Source: Zeus faber | Taxonomy: Eukaryota > Chordata > Actinopteri > Zeiformes > Zeidae | Reading direction: 5' to 3' | Assembly: GCA_960531495.1 (NCBI GenBank) | Contig: OY482846.1 | Span: 50,190,361 to 50,254,360, forward strand | DNA length: 64,000 nucleotides | Part shown: positions 24,240 through 33,021 of the stretch, piece by piece | Layout of the letters: each line of letters starts with the position of its first letter | Numbering within the stretch: position 1 is the first letter of the stretch | Position numbers and translations under genes: made by a program | The notes under the pieces: model-generated | Databases searched by the model: none | Told to the model about the DNA's origin: nothing | Seen by the model: only the letters and a program-made list of their open reading frames with translations

Positions 24240-24890
24240 CATAATGGCCTCTTTGGAGAGGAGAGGAAGATGGAGTGAAGAGCTAAGAGAGGCAGATAAA
24301 CATAATAAGAGGAATGGCGGAGGAGAGAGAGGGGGAGAAGTGGAAAGGGGAGAGAGATGGGGAAGAGGAGGAGAGAGGAGAAGAGATGAGGAGGAAATGA
24401 GAGCGAGAGAGAGAGAGAGGGGAGGGGAGAGTCAAGAAATGGGAGAAGAGAGGCAGATCAAGAGAAGGAGAGGAGAGGATGGGCAGTGACGAGGGAGGTG
24501 AAGAGGAAAGGAGAGAGGACATGAGAGGAGGAAAGGAGAGAGAGGAGTGGGGAGCAAAGAAAGCAGAGAAGAGAAGCACGATCAAGGAGTGACAAGACGA
24601 GAGAGGAGGAAAGGTGATGGAGGGGAGGAGAGAAGAACGGGAGGAGAGACAAAATTAAAGGAAAGGAGTAAAGGACAAAATTAAAGGGAGGAGAGGACAG
24701 GCAGATCGGGAGGAGAGGAGGAGGTAGTAGTGGGAGAGGAAGGGGTGTGAAGAAAGAAAAGAGGGGAAGAGATGGAGAGAAGAGTGAAGGAGAAAGATAC
24801 ATTAATTGGGTTGGTAGAGGAGTGGGGAGTGAAGAGAGGATAGGCTGATCCAGAGAGAGGAGAGGAGAATGGAGTGAGGAGAGATGAAAG
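24240..24890. repeat. 650-bp purine-rich GAGA/GGAGAA tract
   Basis: Long A/G-only stretches with scattered C or T. Not a clean tandem repeat but strongly strand-asymmetric. Low-complexity Ser/Pro/Leu and Arg/Glu frames cross it. Confidence 0.88.
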
Positions 24891-25692
24891 GAGAGACTGT
24901 GGTGAAGTGATCTACAGCTTGCTAATAAAACAGAACCGTCTGTTTCCTTCTCTCCTCTCATCCATCCATCTCCCTGAAGATAAAGGAGGTGAGGATGGGA
25001 AGAGAGCAGAAGTGGGCTGTGGTCCGCCACAGAGGTGGTGGTGCAACCTGGTGGTGGAACCCGGTGGAGGTTCTTGTAAGAGAACTCTTATCGAAGCTAA
25101 CCATTAACGAAGTGGTGGTGAATCTGCTTTGTTTATCACTGGTTGCCGTGGTGATGCCGTTCAGCTAGTAACCGCAGCCCTGGAGAACAGCACCTCCTGG
25201 GACGGGAACCAGGAAGCGAGACGCTCCAGATGGAGGCTGTGAGCGCTGCATCCTCTCAGCTTGTTCCAGTTTGTGGTGTTCAGTCAGTGTGTTGTGGTTC
25301 AAAGTTGATCTGCTGGTCACCACAGAATGCAGGAAAACACACCTCTGTGTTGTTGACGTGTGACTGACTGAGGTTCCACCAGGCTGGTGGCACCGTCAGC
25401 CCTTCCTGTCTCATCGATTCCAATATGAACCAGACCTCCACCCACCTGCTTCAGATACATCTCATTGCTTTGGCTTTTTCACAGCTCTGCAAGCTCAGTG
25501 TGCGTGCAAGGTCGTGGGTGTCATTTCTATAATCATTATCTTCCTCTACCTCCCTCTCTCTCTCTCTCTCTCTCTCCCTCTCTCTCTCTTTCTCTCTCTC
25601 ACACACACAATGTAGAAGACATAACTATTATGAACCTGTACTCATGATTGTTTCTCTACAGGTCTTTTGTCCAGGTGTGTTTGTGTGTGTAC
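24891..25692. other. unique DNA with a short (CT)n tract
   Basis: A (CT)n/(CA)n patch at 25552-25608. No other supported feature. I looked here for a neighbouring exon of the kinase fragment at 25693-25735 and found none. Confidence 0.5.
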
Positions 25693-25735
25693 CTTTGGCC
25701 ATGTACTCGGTGACGATGTAGATGTGTGTGCGGCT
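25693..25735 (-). pseudogene. orphan 43-nt tyrosine-kinase exon (Csk/Src-type hinge segment)
   Basis: Reading the minus strand, this stretch encodes SRTHIYIVTEYMAK plus the first base of a Gly codon. IYIVTEYMAKG is the beta5-to-hinge segment of Src/Csk-type cytoplasmic tyrosine kinases: Thr is the gatekeeper, and Glu-Tyr-Met is the hinge that contacts ATP. The MAKG ending resembles Csk or Lyn more than Fyn, from memory of the families. The segment is preceded by a plausible acceptor (pyrimidine-rich stretch ending TTTCTAAAG) and followed by a donor (AAAG then GTACAC), defining a phase-0 to phase-1 exon. No flanking kinase exons are visible on the minus strand nearby, so it is most likely a genomic fragment of a kinase gene. 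It could instead be one exon of a real antisense gene with very long introns. Confidence 0.5.
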
Positions 25736-26439
25736 CTTTAGAAATGAAGCATATTTTTAACAGAGCCTCATGTGCGGGGAACCCAAGATGGGCAGGGGGT
25801 GGCTTCCACCCTGTGATTTAATATTTCAATTAATATTACAACAATACTTCTCTCAAAACTTAACAATGAAAGACATCCAAGACATACGGACAAACAAAGA
25901 AGAGTAAACAAAGACAAAGAGCCAAGACGGCGGCAGATCTCGATCCATTTCAAACGACCTTCCAACTGCGATTGAAAGCAAGGGCGTGGATGGGGAATCA
26001 GACGCCTGGGACAACGGCAGCCACTGCTCCTCACTGAGCCTCAGAGACTTATTGGGCGGCACGGCGAGAGCCGTGAGCGGTGCAGGAGGCAGGAGACGTG
26101 AGGGCCTGAGAGTGGGACGCAGCGCCGTCCGATGGCTTCACACTCTGACGGGCTTATTACGGACCTGGCTGCACAGAGGCCCACAATGGGAGCCTTTCAC
26201 TCGGGCCCCGCCGGGACTGACAACGCCGTATAGAAGTGCTGCTCGCATACAAATTAGCCTAATCTTAACCTAACCCAGCCAGGCGTGATGGCCATTCAAC
26301 GACGTAAAGTAAAAGTCTAGGGTCGACCCCTATAAATCCCTACAGGTTAAAGGTCACTTCGAAGTGCCTCAGCGTGTCAAATTCAAGCTTATGTTGTCCT
26401 CAGTTATTAACTCAAAACCTCTGAACGGGACCTGTGGTT
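25736..26439. other. unique DNA, partly GC-rich
   Basis: The stretch 25980-26220 is GC- and CpG-richer with an open frame on +, but no domain or splice-bounded exon is recognised. It could be a conserved non-coding element. Confidence 0.45.
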
Positions 26440-26912
26440 AGGGCTGGGTATCAACATTAGATATTTATACTTATACTTAGATTGTTATGGTATTGACTCG
26501 ATTGCATTGACAGTACCACTGGTACCGAAGTTTGATAGCTAAGTAGTTTACCTCTTCACAAATAAATGTTGAGTAAATGTTTTGGTTTTGAAACAGTATT
26601 GGACCTTTGAAGTTAAAACTCTGCTATTTTTTAACATAAGCCTTATTTTTTCATCCCCGGGAGTCAACCCGTGTGGCAGCAGATTATTTTAAATTGATCC
26701 AGAATAGCTTTAGCCGGCAGCCCCCTATCAAGCTGTGATATGTAGTACAATGTGGCAATTGCCATTGATAAATCTATTTAAAAGACTCTGAGGCCAACCA
26801 CCCAGGTTTACTCGCAATGACCAAAAAGCTTAATAAATAGTGTTTAGTGTTGTTTAGGGATTCAAAGCCACCAAAGCTGTCAGTACTGGTACATTTTCTG
26901 ACGCCCAGTTCC
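26440..26912. repeat. possible degraded DNA-transposon repeat
   Basis: Begins TAGGGCTGGGTATCAACATT and contains TATTGACTCGATTGCATTGA and CAGTACCACTGGTACCGAAG. It ends near GTACTGGTACATTTTCTGAC then GCCCAG. GGGCTGGGTATC with internal GGTAC words is a pattern I associate with dispersed fish repeats. Boundaries are uncertain. Confidence 0.4.
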
Positions 26913-28287
26913 ACCTCGGCTGGGTTCCACTTTGGGTAGGAGTAAGAAACACGAAGGACACTTAGAATCTACCTGTAGGCGGTTGCGAGGTCGCAGCCAT
27001 TAAAGGGGGCCCACGGCCAAGTCGCGCTGAGCTCGCAGCATCACTACACTCTTTGATGTCCCACAAACTTCCTGCCGCCCAGAGGCGGAGGGAGGGGCGC
27101 GGCCACTGACCTGCCTATAAATCCTCCTCAGTTTCCATGAGCGCTCCACATGTTGGAGGTTTTCAGGCAGCGGTGACTTGGATTTAATTATAGGGCATGG
27201 GTTCGGGGGGGTTTTGGGAGTGGGACAGGGTGGGGATCTAGGAAGTGGGGGGTGGGGGGGGTCGGCCGAAGCCAGGGACGAAGCCAGCGACTTAATGAGC
27301 CGCCCCAGAGGAATTAGTTCTACTCAGTTCAAGCTCCAGTGTTTTGACTGCCGGACGAAGGGGCCTCGTCTCAGCTGATTTACAGCCGCCGACGGAGGAA
27401 GGTGGGAGGGGTGAGGGGTTAGGGGGGGTCGCTTTGTTCGCAAGGCACCCTCAGTTGATCCTCCTGATTTTAACGATTTTATTTCGGTTTTTTGCTGCCA
27501 CTTCTGGTTGAAGACGTGCCCCTGTGCATTAGGGGAACACAAGGTTTTCCGTTGAATAGAGAAGAAGAAAGACATTATCTCGGTGCGATATGGTTTTCAT
27601 TTTCATTTACAAGAGGCTCTCATTTGGTCCCTCAAAGTTGAAATCTAGAACGCCAAGAACCTCAATCTGCCAGCTCAAGTGAATAGGCGTTGGATGGAAA
27701 AAAAAAAATCGACCCAATCAATAGTCAAGTCTCTAAACAAACAGATATAAAAATCTTAACCCGTATTATTTTACCCTAAGTGGAGCCAGTTGAAAGCGCA
27801 GTAGACCAGCAGGATTAGCCAGGTGCCTAACTGCAGGATCAGGATCATACAGCTGTTGTCCTACAACGTCGGCTGGGCAGAAGAGCACGTTAAGCTCAAG
27901 TTTTAAGAGTCGAGTCTCTCTGCTTTTGCATGGGTTCTAAATACCACAATACACTGGATGTGATGCTGATAATTAGGAGGCTACACGCTGAAGTCCAGCC
28001 CAGCCCAACAACACGCGCTCTCTACGCTTAAAGGATTCCCCAGCTTTTGGGGAAATTTGCTTTTTGTTTATCTTACCGAGATTCAGATGAAAAGGTCAAC
28101 ATCATTTTCAGTCTTCTACGTACATCTTTCAGTGTCTGAAAAGCTGAGATATTTAAGCGAAACCTCTTGCATCTTGAATTAGGCCCACTGCGCCTCCATC
28201 TCGCCTCTCAGTCTCCTTTGGGCTTGTTGCTTTCTGTAGCTTTGGATCATCGTCAGCGCCGCTTTTAATTGTGATTGTCAGATCCTC
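26913..28287. other. unique DNA, no gene seen
   Basis: A GC-rich block at 27000-27110 is followed by CCTATAAATCC at 27112-27122, a TATA-like element, then a G-rich patch at 27200-27262. This is promoter-like composition only. No transcript can be supported. Confidence 0.4.
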
Positions 28288-28450
28288 GCCTGGGGGGCGC
28301 CGTGGTGCAGTGTGTAGTTCAGTCACCCTGCAGCTCCAAAGATCTGGGTTAAAATCCCATCCCAGCTCCAGACTGCAGTTTGTACACTCTTGCCAAAAAT
28401 TTGCCAATGGTCAAGAGCAGTGAAACTGGCTCATTAACCACGGTAATTAA
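28288..28450 (+). mobile_element. tRNA-derived SINE-like copy
   Basis: Starts GGGGGGCGCCGTGGTGCAGT with an A-box-like region, and about 60 bases on has TGGGTTAAAATCCCATCCCA, which resembles a pol III B box (GGTTCAAATCC). The downstream body is of unknown class. The right end is unclear, near a CAATCAATCAATC run at 28457-28475. Confidence 0.55.
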
Positions 28451-28675
28451 TCTGCAACAATCAATCAATCAATCGATCGATCACCCTGGAAGCTACTGAT
28501 GGGTTATTGGGCTGTTCCTCTGAACATTAATGGAAAAAAACCCTCAACCCTTTTCCTACTCAGTTACATTTGGGAAGATCAAAGTAATTATTTGAATGTA
28601 CGGTCTATGTGCAGGTGTGTTTAGAATAAGGGTGTGTGCAGCAGCAGTGCAGGCATTTGGAGGTCTGTACAATAT

Positions 28676-28719
28676 GTGTGTCTGTGTGTGTGTGTGTGTC
28701 TGTGTGTGTGTCTGTGTCT

Positions 28720-28765
<46 letters not shown>
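28676..28765. repeat. (GT)n microsatellite with CTGT interruptions
   Basis: About 90 bp of GT with regular TCTGTG interruptions. Confidence 0.97.
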
Positions 28766-28766
<1 letters not shown>

Positions 28767-28966
28767 AGGGTAGAAAACGACACGATGAGTGTTTCCGATT
28801 ATTCCAGCAGCAACACTAGAATGTGCGAGGTGGCCAGCCACACGGATGGAGGGTGGATGGAGGGAGGGTGGAGGGGGGAGTGTGGAGGTGGCGGGGGGAC
28901 ATCTGTCTTGACGTGTGTGGAGGAACACACTGTACCCGCCTGTAACGACTGGATCAGGGAGACTAC

Positions 28967-28969
<3 letters not shown>

Positions 28970-29032
<63 letters not shown>
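28970..29032. repeat. (CA)n microsatellite
   Basis: About 30 CA units. It lies 200 bp from an opposite-polarity (GT)n tract at 28676-28765, so the two can pair as an imperfect inverted repeat. Confidence 0.97.
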
Positions 29033-29033
<1 letters not shown>

Positions 29034-29192
29034 TACAGACTTCCACATGCTTCAGTTTTTGTTCCCTCTGCAAACACGTCAGAAAAAGATCATAACTGCA
29101 TCATTAATGTGTTTTAAATTACATTAAACGTCATTCAGAGACACCTTACAAATACATTAGAAATATAAACTAGGACAAATTACACCTTACAA

Positions 29193-29279
29193 ATACAAAT
29201 ACTGTACAGGCATACTGAACAGTATTTGTATGGAGATGTGCGTAGCCTGATCGCTAGCGCTCCGGCTACGCACATCTCC
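29193..29279. repeat. two back-to-back perfect inverted repeats at a LINE 5' junction
   Basis: First hairpin: ATACAAATACTGT (29193-29205) with its exact reverse complement at 29219-29231. Second: GGAGATGTGCGTAGC (29232-29246) with its exact complement at 29265-29279. The first ends at the base before the second begins. The right arm of the second is where LINE-like sequence starts, so the left arm is an inverted copy of the LINE 5' edge, and the first hairpin lies in flanking DNA. Confidence 0.9.
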
Positions 29280-31896
29280 TGCTCCATGTCCTCCGCTGTG
29301 ATGGGACCGGATACAAGCCCGTGTCGCTTCCTGCTTTCGGGAAATCAGATCACGCCGCGATCTCGCTGCTTCCTGTTTACAGGCCTCTGATCGCGCGGGA
29401 TCTGGTGATGACGAGGGAAGTGAAGCGGTGGACGGACCAATCAGAGGCTGCGCTTGAGGACGCTCTGACTGACGTAGACTGGGACATGTTCCAAGCAAGT
29501 TCAAGTGACGTCAGCGAGTTTACGGAGGTTGTAGTGAGTTTTGTGGCTACGCTCGCGGATGAAATCGTTCCCACGGTGAAAGTTCGGATATTTCCAAACC
29601 AGAAACCATGGGTTGATAAATCCATCCGCTGCGCTCTGAATGCGCGCACGGCCGCTTACAACGACGGACTTGTATCTGGCAACATGGACAATTACAAAGC
29701 GGCGTCGTACAATCTGCGGAGGGCGGTGAGGGACGCTAAACGGACGTACAGAGACACCGTGGAGCTGCAGATGGAGCGGGGGGACACAAGACGCTTGTGG
29801 CAGGGGCTGCGAACAATAACAAACTACAAGAGCAGCTCCTCCCCAGCCACGAGTGTGGACGCCTCCCTGGCCAACCAACTGAACTCCTTTTATGCGCGGT
29901 TCGAGTCTGGCAGCAACACCGCTAGCTCGCCGACTAATTGGAGTTACACCGCTGGGGATGAGCGCGCACTCTCAGTGTCCGTGCACGAGGTCAGGAGGGC
30001 TTTGATGCGGGTGAACACCAGGAAAGCTGCGGGCCCAGATGGCATATCTGGGCGAGTACTGAAGACCTGTGCTAACCAGCTAGCTCCGGTGTTCACCACA
30101 ATATTCAACATCTCCCTGGCTGAATCAGTGGTCCCATCCTGCTTCAAGAGGACCACCGTCGTTCCTGTCCCGAAGATCGCCTCTCCAACCTGCCTGAATG
30201 ACTACCGTCCGTTGGCCCTCACCTCGGTGGTCATGAAGTGTTCCGAGAGGCTGATTAAGGATTACATCTGCGCCTCCCTCCCCCGCACCTTGGACCCGTT
30301 GCAGTTCGCATACCGGCAGAACAGATCCACGGATGACGCGGTCTCCCAGGTACTGCACACCACGCTCACGTACCTGGATGGCCAGAAGGGGGCCTATGTG
30401 AGAATGCTGTTCATTGATTATAGTTCAGCTTTCAACACCATAGTTCCCACCAGACTGGCTGTCAAGTTGATGGAGCTAGGATTGAATGCTCCGCTGTGCA
30501 CCTGGATCCTGGACTTCCTCACAGGCCGCCCCCAGATGGTCAAGGTGGGGAAGTACATGTCAAGCTCCCTCACCCTGAATACAGGATCCCCCCAGGGTTG
30601 CGTCCTCAGCCCCCTACTGTACTCCCTGTACACACATGACTGTGTGGCCAGGTCCAGCTCCAACACCATCATCAAGTTTGCTGACGACACCGTGGTCGTG
30701 GGCCTGATCACCGACTGCGATGAGAAGGCCTACCGCGAGGAGGTGGCTGACCTGTCACTCTGGTGCCAGGACAACAGCCTACACCTGAACGTCAGCAAAA
30801 CCAAGGAGCTGATTGTGGACTTTAGGGGTGGATCACAATCGGGGACGCACGCGCCCTTGTGGATTAATGGGACTTCTGTCGATAGGGTGAGCAGCTTCAG
30901 ATATCTGGGAGTCCACATCACAGAGGACTTAACATGGACTGTTCACACAGACACTCTGGTGAGAAAGGCGAGGCAGCGTCTCTACCACCTCAGGCAGCTG
31001 AGGAAATTCCGGGTCTCGGTGAGGATCCTCAAGTCCTTCTACTCTGGAGCAGTGGAGAGCATCCTGACAGGCAACATCACTGCCTGGTTTGGGAACTGTA
31101 CTGCCCAGGACAGGCGGGCCCTGCAGAGGGTGGTGCGTTCAGCTGAACGTACCACTGGAACTACCCTCCCCCCCTTGCAGGAGTTATACACCAGGAGGTG
31201 TAGTAGCAGAGCTGTAGGATCATGAAGGATCCTCATCACCCCAACAACGGACTGTTTCAGCTGCTGCGGTCAGGCAAGCGCCTCCGCAGTCACGCAGCGA
31301 GAACAGAGAGACTGAGACGGAGTTTCTTCCCTCAAGCCATCAGAACTGTCAATGCTGACCTCACCAGGGGTCCTAACTGAGCCATGCACTAGGCTCCACT
31401 ACCTACTGTACTGTACGTAGCATACTGTACCGCATACTGTATCACTGTTCAGGGTTGTTCGTGATGCCGTATTGCTGCGCCGTACTGTTGTATACTGTGC
31501 TGTATTATCCCAAACACTACCTCACACTATTCACATTCACATGCCACTTTAATTCACATGCCACTTTAAATGCACATATCTGTATATACATAGGCATATT
31601 CCTTCTACCTATTCCATTTTATTTCAATTTATTTTTTATTGTATTTTATTCTATATATTTTTTATCTTATTCTATAAGTATTCCACTTACTGTATTACGT
31701 TTTAGGAGTCAGTTAGTCGGTCTATTAGAAAGGAATTTTCTACTTTTTATTTTATTTTATTTTTGTACTTTTTCCTAGGACTTATTGTGTGCTATCACCG
31801 GGTGCGTTGCATTACATTTCACTGCATATATGTATGGAAGTATGTATATGTATGTGACAAATAAAAATCTTGAATCTTGAATCTTGAATCTTGAAC
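29265..31896 (+). mobile_element. 5'-truncated L2/Rex1-like LINE, nearly intact RT
   Basis: A non-LTR retrotransposon of the CR1/L2 superclade. It begins within the C-terminal end of the apurinic endonuclease domain (only the SDHAAI catalytic-His motif remains), then a complete reverse transcriptase, C-terminal domain, 3' UTR (31388-31860), AATAAA at 31859 and tandem TTGAATC tail units. Its 3' UTR is nearly identical to 2030-2240, marking a recently active family. The tail abuts the next LINE (31897 on), so the two are arranged head to tail. Confidence 0.93.
29315..31386 (+). pseudogene. LINE ORF2 remnant: endonuclease end plus reverse transcriptase
   Basis: Open from at least 29315 to a stop at 31222. 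The truncated left end has no true start; an in-frame GTG at 29321 is only a convenient anchor. Order from that anchor: SDHAAI (end of APE endonuclease, about residue 8), a linker with PNQKPWVDKSI, RKAAGPDGISG entering the RT, motif A LFIDYSSAFNTI with catalytic Asp near residue 366, motif B GSPQGCVLSPLLYS, motif C FADDT at 453-457 with the two catalytic Asp residues, then NLHLNVSKTKE-type and YLGVHIT motifs. Near 31215 a single-base loss shifts the frame. The family C-terminus (RSGKRLRSHAARTERLRR at 31267-31320, FFPQAI) continues in the next frame to a stop at 31378. With the missing endonuclease and this frameshift, the copy is dead. Confidence 0.92.
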
Positions 31897-32490
31897 TTAA
31901 ACTCCACTCTCCCATGGCCCGGATCCATTCTCACTGCCGGTGAGTTGGATCCATCTGATGCCCCGCCGGCTATGATAGAGGAGCCATGGCCCAAGTCCCG
32001 GACCTGCTCCACCCCAGAGCCTTGAACCCCGGCGCGATACGTGACCGGCGTGACTCTCCGGCTGGAGAACAGATTCCAAGCCCTGGAGCCCAGAGTCGAT
32101 GCCAGAGATATGCACGAATTCCCTCCTTTGGGGGGGGCTCACAGTCCACCGTGGCATCGAGGGCACCAAGACGGTCTCTACGGCCGCCAGCCGCGTTCCC
32201 ACTGCCGCCAGACTATCCATCGCCTACCCGGGCCTCCGCTCCCGAGCCAGTTTGTGGCTCCTCCGCCGCCGCAGGCCCCGCTGTTTTCAACAACCGCAGA
32301 GCGCCGCATCTGCTTCCTCAGCGCGATCTCCACCCGTGGCCACTGACTTGGACCGCCTCTGGGAGGACGGTGCTCTCCTGGCTCTGCTGCTGCTCCCTCG
32401 GAACTCCTCTGCTGCCGGACCTCCATCCATGTTCATTGTCGGCTCCTTCATGGTTCACCCTGCCTGAGGCTAAAACCATCTGCTGCCACT

Positions 32491-32841
32491 GTTCTCATCC
32501 ACGGCGGAACCAACGATCTCAGGAACCAACAATCAGAGACACTTAAAGAAGACTTTACGAAGCTTATTGACAGTCTTCTACAGTCGGACCGCCGGTTCAT
32601 CGTCTCTGGCCACGCTGCCGTGTCCCAGCTTTGGAGACGTAAAATTCACGCGTGTCCTTCAGCTACACACATGACTCAAGGGATACTGCTGCTCCCTCCA
32701 CGTACCCTTTGTGGACAACAACGGCACCTTCTTGAACCGTCCAAAGTCTTCAGACTTGATGGAGTACATCCAAACTTTCACGGATCATGCCTCCTCGCCT
32801 TGAACATGGAACTTACGCTGAAAACTTCTGTTGGCTGCTGA
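32491..32841 (+). pseudogene. L2 ORF1 remnant with SGNH/GDSL esterase motifs
   Basis: The frame from 32491 reads VLIHGGTNDLRNQQ, with the block-III GxND motif of SGNH hydrolases, then EDFTKLIDSLLQSDRRFIV. After frameshifts around 32620-32640 the end of the domain appears as FRLDGVHPNFHG (about 32752-32787), which contains the block-V DxxH dyad. This layout is known for ORF1 proteins of CR1 and zebrafish L2 elements, where the esterase is thought to aid retrotransposition. The Pro/Ser/Arg-rich frame at 31986-32480 is probably the degraded N-terminal part. Disrupted, non-functional. Confidence 0.8.
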
Positions 32842-33021
32842 TGTTTGGTGAGTCCGATCCACTCTGAAATTAATGACTGTCACTCTGCTCTACAAACTCC
32901 TGTGCTTATAAACCATAGACCGAAATGATGTCACTTCCCAGTAACATACAGGAATCTAAACAATTTTACTACCTGTTCGGACTCAAACTCTCAGTAGCCT
33001 GCAAAGCCATGCACCCAGAAC

